Positions 17,657-26,276 of a stretch of DNA of 64,000 bases are shown here, piece by piece. The stretch lies in contig NZ_CP073754.1 of the NCBI RefSeq assembly GCF_018734325.1, positions 1,984,001 through 2,048,000 of the forward strand, in the 5' to 3' direction. This DNA is from Methylomonas paludis (lineage in GTDB: Bacteria > Pseudomonadota > Gammaproteobacteria > Methylococcales > Methylomonadaceae). Position 1 is the first letter of the stretch. Each line of letters begins with the position of its first letter. Position numbers and translations under genes: made by a program. A model generated the notes under the pieces. That model made no database searches. It saw nothing but the letters and a program-made list of their open reading frames with translations, and was not told where the DNA came from.

Positions 17657-18562
17657 CTATAAATCGCCGCCCTGATTACCGTCAACATCCATCCACAAAT
17701 GCGGCAACCCCAGCTCTTGCAACCAGGCCGGTCCTTGCTCCTCCTTAAGCATTGCAATCGTAGAAGCACTGCCGGCCACCACACAAAAATCGCTCATCAC
17801 CGATACCGCCGCCAAATGCCGTACCGGCCAACCGGTTTTGGGGTTAAGAATATGTGCATAGCGCACCCCATCAATTACAATACAACGCTCATAATCGCCG
17901 CTACAAGCCAAGGCCCCGCGCTGTACAGCCAAATTCAGCAATACCCCACCTAGTCGGCGCGGATGAGCGATACCCACTATCCACGGTGAACCGTCACCGC
18001 GCGGACCAATCAGACGGATGTCGCCACCCAGATTGATCAAACCATGCCGAATATCCGCTTCCCGGCATAAAGTCGCCGCCCGATCCACCGCATATTCCTT
18101 GACGATACCGCCAAAGTCAAGCTCCATACCGGCTTGCGGAAACACCAACAGCGGCGCACACCAGTGCAGCTTGCGCCAGCCGACATTTGCCAGCAACACA
18201 TCAATTTCATCCTGACTAGGCAGGCGTTCTTCACGAAATCGCCAGGCCTGACGCAACACTCCGGAGCTGATATCAAACAAGCCATCGCTTTGCTGATAGC
18301 AGGTTTCCGCATAATCCAGCAGCACCGCTGTTTCCGGATCAACCTCAATCTGGCCGCCTTGGATAGCGATCCGATTAATCTGACTCAAAAAACTATCCGG
18401 ACTATACCGCGAGTATTTGGCTTCCAGTCTGGCTACATCAGCAATCACCCGCTTACCCAGCCGATTGGCTTTGCCCGGATGCTCACTGAACAACTGCAGT
18501 TCGCACAGCGTACCCATTGCCTTAAAATTAAAACTAAAGTGCTTGAGTTTTTTGGCATTCAT
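17657..18562 (-). CDS. ApbE family FAD:protein FMN transferase (copy 1)
   Basis: The 301-residue protein carries the ApbE landmarks. These are FKAMGTLCELQLF near residue 15, RLEAKYSRYSPDSFLSQIN, DFGGIVKEYAVDRAA, HGLINLGGDIRLIG, and HILNPKTGWPVRH with the Mg-binding region. ApbE moves FMN from FAD to a Thr or Ser in a [S/T]GA[S/T] motif of extracytoplasmic proteins. No signal peptide or lipobox is visible, which is unusual for periplasmic ApbE and suggests a cytoplasmic or atypically exported form. It is about 60 percent similar by eye to the second copy at 41366. The TlpA, DUF4266 and DUF3570 genes nearby are its likely partners. Confidence 0.92.
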   Translation of the reverse strand: MNAKKLKHFSFNFKAMGTLCELQLFSEHPGKANRLGKRVIADVARLEAKYSRYSPDSFLSQINRIAIQGGQIEVDPETAVLLDYAETCYQQSDGLFDISSGVLRQAWRFREERLPSQDEIDVLLANVGWRKLHWCAPLLVFPQAGMELDFGGIVKEYAVDRAATLCREADIRHGLINLGGDIRLIGPRGDGSPWIVGIAHPRRLGGVLLNLAVQRGALACSGDYERCIVIDGVRYAHILNPKTGWPVRHLAAVSVMSDFCVVAGSASTIAMLKEEQGPAWLQELGLPHLWMDVDGNQGGDL

Positions 18563-18657
18563 AAAAAATAGCTAATTATTCAGCGAATAATAGGGCGCTG
18601 ATAAGACTTATTGCGGCCTATATGATAACGCCGACTGCCCACAAATAAAGCCAACAC

Positions 18658-18867
18658 TTATCTTTTATTCTGCAAACTGGTTAAAGCCAGCAACTGTTGC
18701 TGCAAATCCTCCAGCGAGCGCCGGGTTTCCACCAGCTCGGCATAGATATGCTCAAAATGTACTTGAAAATAGCGTGCGGAAGGAAACTCCACAGCCTCAG
18801 ATGCCATGACAGTACTTCCCGCGGACTTCTTCCGTTTGCTCGATTGCATCTTGATGATATCTGGCAT
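18658..18867 (-). CDS. Small charged protein of unknown function
   Basis: This 69-residue frame starts at an ATG preceded by GGGGGGAA at suitable spacing. The N-terminal third is basic (SSKRKKSAGS). The C-terminal half (FEHIYAELVETRRSLEDLQ onwards) looks like an amphipathic helix or coiled coil. It lies 43 bp after the tlpA-like gene and 95 bp before apbE on the same strand, so it is probably part of that operon. No family recognised. Confidence 0.5.
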   Translation of the reverse strand: MPDIIKMQSSKRKKSAGSTVMASEAVEFPSARYFQVHFEHIYAELVETRRSLEDLQQQLLALTSLQNKR

Positions 18868-18910
18868 ATAAATAATTTCCCCCCGTTGTACCTATCGACA
18901 TTAAAACCCT

Positions 18911-19420
18911 TTAATTCGCCGGCTCCAGCAATAGCCGTTCCACATCTGCCCTAAACTCTTTAGCCTCGCCTGCTCTAAAACCATTATGCACTGCCCGAAT
19001 TTGACCATTGCGATCCAGTAAAAAACTGGTAGGCATGGTTTTAACCCCAAAATCCTGCGCGCATTGCGCCGCTGCATCAAGCGCCACTATAAACGCGGCA
19101 GGCCTGCTCTTTAAAAAAGCCAAAGCGTCAGCCGGGTTTTCATCCATATTTACTCCCAGCACCTGTAAACCCTGCGCTTTCAAATCCCGGTCCAGCATAT
19201 TCATATAAGGGAACGACTGCACACAAGGCCCACACCACGAGGCCCAAAAGTCCACATATACTACCTTGCCCTTAAAGCTCTGCAAGTCATAATGGTCAGC
19301 CTGATCCAGGCTGCTGAACGCACAATGCGGGGCAGGGCGGGGGACTTCGGCATCCGCAAAAACAGCAGATACACAGCCAAAACCCAGCACTGCGCATAAC
19401 AAGGCTAATCGATAAGTCAT
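18911..19420 (-). CDS. TlpA/ResA-like periplasmic thioredoxin
   Basis: The 169-residue protein has a signal peptide ending near AVFADA and a thioredoxin fold. Its active site is WCGPC (C63 and C66), and the cis-proline lies in VKTMPTSFLLDRNGQ. It would reduce disulfides in the periplasm. It heads the minus-strand operon with apbE. TlpA, ApbE, DUF4266 and DUF3570 genes commonly occur together, and here the last two lie 2-3 kb away on the other strand. The thioredoxin may keep a cysteine-rich partner such as DUF4266 reduced; that is an inference. Confidence 0.9.
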   Translation of the reverse strand: MTYRLALLCAVLGFGCVSAVFADAEVPRPAPHCAFSSLDQADHYDLQSFKGKVVYVDFWASWCGPCVQSFPYMNMLDRDLKAQGLQVLGVNMDENPADALAFLKSRPAAFIVALDAAAQCAQDFGVKTMPTSFLLDRNGQIRAVHNGFRAGEAKEFRADVERLLLEPAN

Positions 19421-19541
19421 AATGGTAAACGGAGTGTTAAATAAACTGATTAATCAATATTCAATGCAGCCACGATGCAGCAACGCGAAATTGAGGAGGT
19501 AGGCTACAAAACCCGCGCACTAGGTTTTAGCTAGTAGAGAA

Positions 19542-19793
19542 TCAATCTTGTTTCGACAGATACAGCGCAGGATGCGCTGAATGTAGTATGCGCATCAACC
19601 ACGATTGATGCGCCTCCAGAGTCGGCACATCCTCCGGCGCTTTCATCAAAGCAATATTGGTCAGCAGCGCCAATACAACAGCTTGTTTACTGTAATACAG
19701 AATACGTGCCAATTTGGCTGACCAGCTTAATCCGGCCCGGTACAGCCCGTGCCACTTGGTAAATAGAACAAGCATTTGGCCCAATAACTTCAA
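19542..19793 (-). CDS. Doubtful small protein
   Basis: An 83-residue frame with a TTG start at 19793 and no ribosome binding site. The sequence is partly hydrophobic (QAVVLALLTNIALM) and rich in Trp, Tyr and His. An internal ATG would give 77 residues. It stands alone on the minus strand upstream of the tlpA-like gene. It could be a real small membrane-associated protein or chance. Confidence 0.25.
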   Translation of the reverse strand: MKLLGQMLVLFTKWHGLYRAGLSWSAKLARILYYSKQAVVLALLTNIALMKAPEDVPTLEAHQSWLMRILHSAHPALYLSKQD

Positions 19794-20122
19794 ACGCTTG
19801 ACAAAAATTAATAACTCTATGTTATTTAACGTAAAAAAACTAAAAAATCAGGGCATTACACACAGATAATAAAAAATCCCGAAAAAAACCATCCAGCCGA
19901 GATCAGATCAGCCGTTTAGACCAGAATCAGCTCATTACCACCTTAAATTATGCGGTCTCAGCCATTTAAATTGTGGTTCATTTAATTAAACTATGTTATT
20001 GGGCTAGCCAATTGCCGGCAGAACTAAAAAAACCCGGCAATAGCCGCAATTAAGCCGCCAATCCAGCAGTCAGCCCAGTCAAACAGCGCAGAATTGATAT
20101 AAAACCAAAGAATATGATTTTT

Positions 20123-20145
20123 GTAACTTATTTTCAATAAGTTAT
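20123..20145. repeat. Perfect hairpin/palindrome
   Basis: AACTTATT at 20125-20132 pairs with AATAAGTT at 20136-20143 around the loop TTC, and the flanking bases also pair. AT-rich, it could be an operator or part of a weak terminator. It lies about 150 bp upstream of the sigma-54-type promoter, where activator sites are usually found. Confidence 0.4.
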
Positions 20146-20292
20146 AAATAAAATAGCACAACCACCACCCAATTTAGCCGCCCGCCTCAGTCCGGCATTA
20201 TCGCCAGGCGATTTTAACAAAACCAAACCATATCAAATGCTTATAAAAAATCAGCATTAATGCAGACTATAAACCTGTTACTGCAAAATATA

Positions 20293-20308
20293 TGGCGCGA
20301 AAAATGCT
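20293..20308 (+). promoter_or_regulatory. Candidate sigma-54 (-24/-12) promoter for the PEP-CTERM gene
   Basis: TGGCGCGAAAAATGCT matches the consensus TGGCACG-N4-TTGCA at 13 of the 16 positions counting N as free, with GG and GC at the required 10-bp spacing. Transcription would start near 20320, leaving a leader of about 195 bases before 20515. PEP-CTERM genes in other bacteria are known to depend on RpoN and the PrsK/PrsR pair. Confidence 0.5.
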
Positions 20309-20514
20309 TATTAACAATTGCTCAGAGCAGCGCAACCCTTGCCACACTGATAGCCAAAGCGTATGAGCAATGCAAAGCAATCATGACACGGCAGTCGGCA
20401 TAGCAGCAAGCTTTCCACAAGCGCCCACCGCAACCGGATCATGTCAGCAGCCACGCCAGGCGTGCTTCAGTAAGCCTGGGAATTTATAAAAAATTTAGCT
20501 CTTAGGAAATACAC

Positions 20515-21624
20515 ATGCAGCACACCATGATAAATCAGCGACCCACCGTACTGGCCGCCGCCATCCTCAGCACCTGGTTCAGCATCGTCCCCACCGCCCT
20601 GGCCAATACCACTTATACCTATAGCATAGCCACCACCCCCGGCGGCAGCAATTACAACGATCAGTACAATAACGGCACCTATAGCCCAACCGCATTGATT
20701 AATGACGCCGGCACCGTGGCCGGCTCCTGGAATGCTGCCAACAATAACCCGTTGAGTTCCACCAATGTCTATGTCGGTGCCACCGGATTGAGCTATAAGG
20801 GTTTTATGTCCAATGAGCAAGTCAATGCGTTAGTCAGCGGATTTAACAACAATGGCTATGTGGTCGGTAATGAAACCGGCCTAACCGAATATAACTACGG
20901 CAGTTCAGAGGGGTCAACCGCTTTTTATACTACACCTGCAGATTACGGCAAAACCGCCCCAACCAAACTGCTGCCAGCCGACCCCAACAACCTGCCAACC
21001 GGTGATCACGTAGCAGGTGAATTTGCTACCGGCATTACCGACAGCAATATCATCTATGGTTATACCACCCACCTTGTCGGGGCTAACGAGCACAGCTTTA
21101 CCTATAATATCGCCACCTCCACCTATACCGATTTAAGCCTCACCGTTAACGGCGTCACAGAATCGGCAGGCCTGCAGGTGGGTAACGTCAGCAATGACGG
21201 CAATTATCTGCTGGCCAGTTACAATGGCACAACTTTTGTGTACGATAACGCCACCCAGGTCGGCACCACCATTACTGACCCTAACTTTAGTACTGTGGTA
21301 CCTACCGATGTCAATAACAACGGTTTGGTAGTCGGTTATGAAAAAAATAACAGCGGCACCAACCTATTTTATGGCTTTGAATACGATCTTAACACCCATA
21401 CCTTTCTCAGCAGTGGCGTGCAGGATCCATACCAAACCGGATATTCCGGCACCCAGTTTACCGGGATCAACAACAACGGCGTCATCAGCGGCACCCCGGA
21501 CGTCGGCTGGGCTGTATTTACCTCCACGACCGACCTTATTCCCGCACCACTGCCCGGAGCCTTCTGGCTTATGTCGGCAGCCCTGGGTGGCCTGGGCTGC
21601 CTGAGTCGGCGCAAATCGCCTTAA
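20515..21624 (+). CDS. Exosortase-sorted surface protein (VPLPA/PEP-CTERM type) with HAF-like repeats
   Basis: The 369-residue protein has an N-terminal signal peptide ending near PTALANT. The C-terminal sorting tail is IPAPLPGAFWLMSAALGG followed by an RRK cluster, the VPLPA variant of the PEP-CTERM signal that is cut by an exosortase. The body contains HAF-like units such as ALINDAGTVAGSW, GFNNNGYVVGNE and DVNNNGLVVGYE. It is low in cysteine and rich in Asn, Thr and Gly, typical of exported matrix proteins. An alternative start is the ATG at 20527. The exosortase itself is not in the window. Confidence 0.88.
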   Translation: MQHTMINQRPTVLAAAILSTWFSIVPTALANTTYTYSIATTPGGSNYNDQYNNGTYSPTALINDAGTVAGSWNAANNNPLSSTNVYVGATGLSYKGFMSNEQVNALVSGFNNNGYVVGNETGLTEYNYGSSEGSTAFYTTPADYGKTAPTKLLPADPNNLPTGDHVAGEFATGITDSNIIYGYTTHLVGANEHSFTYNIATSTYTDLSLTVNGVTESAGLQVGNVSNDGNYLLASYNGTTFVYDNATQVGTTITDPNFSTVVPTDVNNNGLVVGYEKNNSGTNLFYGFEYDLNTHTFLSSGVQDPYQTGYSGTQFTGINNNGVISGTPDVGWAVFTSTTDLIPAPLPGAFWLMSAALGGLGCLSRRKSP

Positions 21625-21806
21625 GTGATAAGACCAAGCGTAAGTTGGCCTAGCCGGTTCGCTGCAAGTCCACTTTTTTAAACACCAGACCAAGCTGCCG
21701 GATCAGCCGAACACACTTTCTCGGAATAACCGCTTTAACTCAAACGCACCGGCCATGGGTATGGTTCGGTGTTTGGCGATGCCACCAGCGCCCGGAATCA
21801 ACCATT

Positions 21807-22022
21807 ATGACCACCCGCAACTTCACGCGGCTGTTGCCGCTACTCATTCTCAACGCCTGTAGTCAGGTTCAACCCTGGGAGCGAGGCAATCTGGCCAAAC
21901 CCATCATGGCCGCGGATCCGCTGCCACTGCAAACCTCGGTACGCCAGCATAATTACAACAGCCGGGAAGCAGCCGGCGCAGCCGGCACAGCAGCATCGGG
22001 AGGCGGCTGTGGCTGTAACTAG
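21807..22022 (+). CDS. DUF4266 small lipoprotein
   Basis: The 71-residue protein has a lipoprotein signal with lipobox LNAC near residue 18. It continues with the family signature WERGNLAKPIMAADPLPLQ and HNYNSREAAG, and ends in the invariant tail GGGCGCN. DUF4266 genes are usually next to DUF3570, TlpA and ApbE genes, as here; the biochemical role is unknown. The reading frame overlaps the annotated DUF3570 start by 14 bp, so the two are probably co-translated. The two C-terminal cysteines are candidates for metal binding or for reduction by TlpA. Confidence 0.87.
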   Translation: MTTRNFTRLLPLLILNACSQVQPWERGNLAKPIMAADPLPLQTSVRQHNYNSREAAGAAGTAASGGGCGCN

Positions 22023-24939
22023 GCACAGGGCTGCCGCCCCCCATTTATCCCGGCTGGCTGCGGCTTGCCGAGCCGTCTGGCAAGCCCATCGCCTTCAGCC
22101 CGGCCTGACTCTGGTGTCTGTCCCGGCTCCAGCCAGGCCCAAAGCGGCGCCCCGCAGCAATATACTCCAGGCTTTTTGCCTGTCGGCGCTGGCCTTGCCC
22201 GGCATGGATGCCGCAGCCGATCCCGGCTCAACGCTTAACCCGGCCCTGCCCAGTCTCAGCATCACCACTGCTGCCCCGCCGGCAGATGCCGGCGATACCG
22301 AAGCCGGCCCGCCTGCCGACAATGATGACGAAGTGGGTTACCAGTACAGCCATTATGAGGAAGGCGTACGCAAATTTGTCGATTTGCCGGCATTTTACGA
22401 TAACGGCGTTAACAGCATTACCCCGCCTATCGTCAAATACCCACTGCATTACCAGCCTATTACCGTGGACAGCGAACACGGATTTACCCGCTTCCGCCCC
22501 ACTGACCGCAGCCGGTTTGCCTTTAATTATCTGCAGGATGTCTGGTCCGGCGCCACCCCCTGGTTCACAGCTCCGGCCGCCACCATTTATAATCCCTCGC
22601 CAAAATCCAGCGGCGTCGGCGCCAGCTATGGCTATGGTCAGGCGCTTAGTAATTTGGTGTTTAACGCTCAGGGCCAGCCCATGTACCGGCCGGTCTGGAA
22701 TGATGCCAATCTGGACAAATTCACTCTGGCGGCCTTGCCTTTGCAGCATGTGCTCGGTTATGCCTCACCGGAAATGCGCAATCAAGCCGATTTCAAGCTG
22801 GGTTACGATTGGGACAATGCCGCGCTGGATATCGGCGGCGGCGCGTCCATTGAACGCGATTATCTGTCGCGGTTCGGCAATCTGGGGCTGCGCCTGGATT
22901 TCAACCAAAAACTCACCACTCTGAATCTGGGCGCCAGTTACACCAATAGCGATACCCACGCCATTTTGTCACCGGTGGCCTCACCCGAGGTTTTAAATCA
23001 CTCCCTGGCGCAAGTTTCATCTGGTTATATGGGCGAGCCTGTTATCACCGGCAACCGCCAGGACGGCGCTTTATCGCTGGCCTTGAGCCAGGTATTGAGC
23101 AAAAACGCGGTACTCAGCAGCGGATTGTCCTACACCAATACCAGCGGTTATCTGGGCAATCCCTATAAGGATGTGGCAATATTTGTCATCGATCCTAACT
23201 GGTGGAAAGACGCTAACGATATGGCTAACAAGCGCTATGCCACAAATCCTTATCCCGGCATTTCAATGCCAACCGGTATTGGTCTGGTACTGGAGCAGCG
23301 GCCGGGCTTGCGCAACCAGTTTAACTGGGACACCAGTTACCGGCATTATATCCAGACCCTGGATGCTGTACCCAAACTCAGTTACACTTTTTTTCATGAC
23401 GACTGGGGGATAAACGCTCACACTTTTGATGCCGAATGGCGTCAGGCTCTGCTCAGCAGTTGGACCTTGACCCCGCATGTTCGCTATTACTCACAATCCG
23501 CCGCCTCATTTTACACCCCTTATCTATTGGAGAACCTGTTGCCTAATGGGACAAATCTGAGCATCCCCAACGCATCCGGGGTACCGGCTTATTTTTCCAG
23601 TGACCAGCGCTTATCGGCTTACGGCACCATTAGCGGCGGCTTTACCCTTTCCAAACAGTTTGCCCGCGGCCTGACCATGGAATTGGGTTATGAATATTAC
23701 GCCCATGCCGGCTCTTTAAAACTGGGTGGAGGCGGTACTGCCGATTACGCCGATTATCATTATTTTGTCGCCAACGCCGGTCTGCGCGCCAATCTCGGCG
23801 AACTGGCCAAAGTCAGCAGCAGCTACGACAGTTACGGCCTCGGCGACTGGTTTGCCGGCCTGTTCGACAGCGCTGACCGCCCGGCGGATCCCCATACCGG
23901 GCATCGGCATGACCGGGCCGCTGCCCCGGCAGGGGTAATGTTCACTCACATGCTGGATCACGCCGGCGAATTCATGCTGGGATATCGTTATCTGCGCAAC
24001 CCGCAGGGCAGTAATTATCAGCACGGCACCCAAACCGTAGGGCTTAAGACCTTGCTCAATCAAGGCTGTCCGTTGACCAACGCCAGCAAGATCAGCAGCA
24101 ATAACTGCGTGATGTATAACACCGGCATGACCATGAATATGCACATGCTGGATTTAATGTATGCCCCCAGCGACTGGCTGACCTTGATGCTGATGCCCCA
24201 GTTCATGTCTATGGATATGGACATGAGAATGGATCCGTATTTAACCATGCAGCAGATGATGCTTTATACCGGTAACGGCATGTATCCCGGCAGCATGCGC
24301 GATTACCAGAACAGCGGCGGCTTTGGCGATACCGGGGCTTATGCGCTGTTCCGGCTCTGGGACGGCGGCGGCCAGCATCTGCATATCACCCACGGCATCA
24401 GCGCGCCGACCGGCAGTGTCGACATCAAAGCCCAGTTTATTTCGGACGGCTTTTATGGCTACGATATGCAACTGGGCAGCGGCACCTGGGATTACAAGCC
24501 CAGTCTCACTTATACTGGTCAGGCCGGCGACTGGTTTTGGGGCGGTCAGGTCAGCGGCACCCATCGCCTCCAGCAATTGAATTCCTACGGCTACCGGCTC
24601 GGCGACATCTTCCAGAGCACGGTATGGAGTGGTTATCAGTTCACCGACTGGCTCAGCACCACCTTGCGCGGTATTTATACCGGTCAGGGCAAAATGGTTG
24701 GCGCCCACAGTCTGGCCATGCTACCCGGCGAAATGGTGTATATGCCCGACCAATCGCCCGCCAACAGCGGCGGCAGCTTTGCCGATCTGGGGCTGGGTTT
24801 TACCGTGACCATACCCCATGGCCGCTGGGCCGGCAATAGCTTGAGCTTTGAATGGTTGCAACCCATGTACACCAATTACCAGGGCTATCAGCTGGAACGT
24901 AGCGGTGCGCTGGCGGCTAACTGGTCTTATGCATTCTAG
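22009..24939 (+). CDS. DUF3570 outer-membrane protein with a Met-rich second half and an ApbE-type flavinylation motif
   Basis: The 976-residue frame opens at a GTG. The first 50 residues are Arg/Ala-rich, and a hydrophobic signal-like segment (AFCLSALALPGMDAAA) comes only after residue 45. A GTG at about 22111 is an equally possible start. Residues about 100-620 resemble DUF3570, a beta-barrel-like outer-membrane family. D177-T183 reads DVWSGAT, matching the DxxSGA[ST] acceptor motif of ApbE. After a His-rich linker (HTGHRHDR, about 630) comes a second barrel-like half with methionine clusters (TGMTMNMHMLDLMY, MPQFMSMDMDMRMD), ending in Phe as outer-membrane proteins do. I infer a flavinylated, possibly copper-binding outer-membrane protein. 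Confidence 0.8.
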   Translation: MAVTRHRAAAPHLSRLAAACRAVWQAHRLQPGLTLVSVPAPARPKAAPRSNILQAFCLSALALPGMDAAADPGSTLNPALPSLSITTAAPPADAGDTEAGPPADNDDEVGYQYSHYEEGVRKFVDLPAFYDNGVNSITPPIVKYPLHYQPITVDSEHGFTRFRPTDRSRFAFNYLQDVWSGATPWFTAPAATIYNPSPKSSGVGASYGYGQALSNLVFNAQGQPMYRPVWNDANLDKFTLAALPLQHVLGYASPEMRNQADFKLGYDWDNAALDIGGGASIERDYLSRFGNLGLRLDFNQKLTTLNLGASYTNSDTHAILSPVASPEVLNHSLAQVSSGYMGEPVITGNRQDGALSLALSQVLSKNAVLSSGLSYTNTSGYLGNPYKDVAIFVIDPNWWKDANDMANKRYATNPYPGISMPTGIGLVLEQRPGLRNQFNWDTSYRHYIQTLDAVPKLSYTFFHDDWGINAHTFDAEWRQALLSSWTLTPHVRYYSQSAASFYTPYLLENLLPNGTNLSIPNASGVPAYFSSDQRLSAYGTISGGFTLSKQFARGLTMELGYEYYAHAGSLKLGGGGTADYADYHYFVANAGLRANLGELAKVSSSYDSYGLGDWFAGLFDSADRPADPHTGHRHDRAAAPAGVMFTHMLDHAGEFMLGYRYLRNPQGSNYQHGTQTVGLKTLLNQGCPLTNASKISSNNCVMYNTGMTMNMHMLDLMYAPSDWLTLMLMPQFMSMDMDMRMDPYLTMQQMMLYTGNGMYPGSMRDYQNSGGFGDTGAYALFRLWDGGGQHLHITHGISAPTGSVDIKAQFISDGFYGYDMQLGSGTWDYKPSLTYTGQAGDWFWGGQVSGTHRLQQLNSYGYRLGDIFQSTVWSGYQFTDWLSTTLRGIYTGQGKMVGAHSLAMLPGEMVYMPDQSPANSGGSFADLGLGFTVTIPHGRWAGNSLSFEWLQPMYTNYQGYQLERSGALAANWSYAF
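22537..22557 (+). other. Predicted flavinylation site (DVWSGAT) in the DUF3570 protein
   Basis: The codons for D177 V W S G A T183 fit the ApbE recognition pattern Dxx[S/T]GA[S/T], with T183 as the expected FMN-threonine. An ApbE gene is encoded about 4 kb away on the other strand. Confidence 0.55.
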
Positions 24940-24988
24940 GCGATCGGTCGCCTAAACCCAGCCCAACCATGTTAATTAAGATCTGTCA

Positions 24989-26254
24989 ATGATACCTACC
25001 CGGAAAATAACGGCCCTAGCCGCTGCGCTCATCGTCGTATCGACCGGGTTGTTATCCTGGTTGTTAATCTGGTCTAACACCCTGTTCAACCCTACGGCCT
25101 TAAAATGGAATGCCTGGGCTTTTTATGAATGGTTGATCAATTATCAAGCCGGTTTTATCCGACGCGGTCTGGTTGGAGAGTTTATCCAGCACTGGTTTTA
25201 TAATAAGGAAACCACTGCGCTTAATTATACGGCGTTTGTTCTCGGTTCCGCCTATCTGGCCTTTTCCTTGCAGCTCACGCTTAGTTCGGTTCGCTATGCG
25301 GGGGCGGCCTTGATTTATGTGTTTTCCCCCTGCGGTTTTTTTTGGGCGGCTATCGCCAATGAATATTATTTTCGCAAGGAGATGTGTTTCTATCTGGCGA
25401 TTTTTATACTGGCCGCCCTGTACAGAAAATGGTCTAAAACCCCGAACAGCAGTAGTCTGGCGGCGGCCATCTTGACTCTGATCATCCTGTTTTCACTGGT
25501 CTTGCCGTTAATTCACGAAGCTAGTGTGTTTTTTTGCACCCTGATTTTTGCGCTTATCCTATTCAATATCCTCAATTTTCGGTATGGCCGTGATACCGCC
25601 GGTTCCGGCCTGCGCGGTTTTCTGCTGCTGAATCTAATGATATTCATCCTGCTGTCCTGTTTCAAAGGCGATGCTGAGCAAAGCCGGCAGATTTGGGCTT
25701 CGTTGTCGCCGGCGGCACAGCGTTTTTCGACAGGCCGGCTCAGCGGCGGCATCGCCGCACTGGGCTGGAGTTTGACACAGGCCATGCAACTGCCCAAACA
25801 AATTCTGTGGTCCGGCATCGGCTTGTATTATCTTTATCCGCTAGCGCTGGTGTACTTAATCAACGGCTATATCCAGGCCCGTCTGCAACAGCGCAGTCCA
25901 GCGCAAGTCTACGCCAGCGCCGATTTTATCGGCAATTTTGTGCTGGTGTTTGTGTGCTTTTTACCTTTGTTTGTATTGGGCTGGGATTGGGGACGCTGGA
26001 TTTTTGGTATTAATCTGGTGTTTTCGGTGATGATTTTTTCCGGACTGCAGCTAAGTTTTCAGGGTTTTTGCGCATTACCGGCCGGCCTGTTTGTGCGCAA
26101 ACACGCCGGCACCCTGTTTGTCTCGCTGTTATTACTGATTTCTCTGTTCAGCCGTAGCCCGGAATGCTGTATTAAGGCCTTGGGCTCCTCCTATCTGGAG
26201 CTGGATCCGGCTGCCCTGGCAGCCATGCTGCATAACGGGGTTTTTTCACCCTAA
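24989..26254 (+). CDS. Polytopic membrane protein of unknown function
   Basis: The 421-residue protein has about ten hydrophobic segments. The first is near residues 10-30 (ALAAALIVVSTGLLSWLLIW) and the last near 370-390. The motif NYQAGFIRRGLVGEF near residue 50 is shared, as I recall, by a family of uncharacterised inner-membrane proteins that may be GT-C-like or polysaccharide-related. I cannot assign a Pfam family. It follows the DUF3570 gene by 50 bp on the same strand and may be read with it. It converges with the FKBP gene. Confidence 0.65.
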   Translation: MIPTRKITALAAALIVVSTGLLSWLLIWSNTLFNPTALKWNAWAFYEWLINYQAGFIRRGLVGEFIQHWFYNKETTALNYTAFVLGSAYLAFSLQLTLSSVRYAGAALIYVFSPCGFFWAAIANEYYFRKEMCFYLAIFILAALYRKWSKTPNSSSLAAAILTLIILFSLVLPLIHEASVFFCTLIFALILFNILNFRYGRDTAGSGLRGFLLLNLMIFILLSCFKGDAEQSRQIWASLSPAAQRFSTGRLSGGIAALGWSLTQAMQLPKQILWSGIGLYYLYPLALVYLINGYIQARLQQRSPAQVYASADFIGNFVLVFVCFLPLFVLGWDWGRWIFGINLVFSVMIFSGLQLSFQGFCALPAGLFVRKHAGTLFVSLLLLISLFSRSPECCIKALGSSYLELDPAALAAMLHNGVFSP

Positions 26255-26276
26255 ACACCTATTATTACTCTATCCG

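Larger units (their letters stand above)
19421..20514. other. Long AT-rich intergenic region upstream of the PEP-CTERM gene
   Basis: About 1.1 kb with one doubtful small frame (19542-19793). The remainder is AT-rich and contains a hairpin at 20123-20145 and a sigma-54-type promoter at 20293. Nothing else was recognised. Confidence 0.5.
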
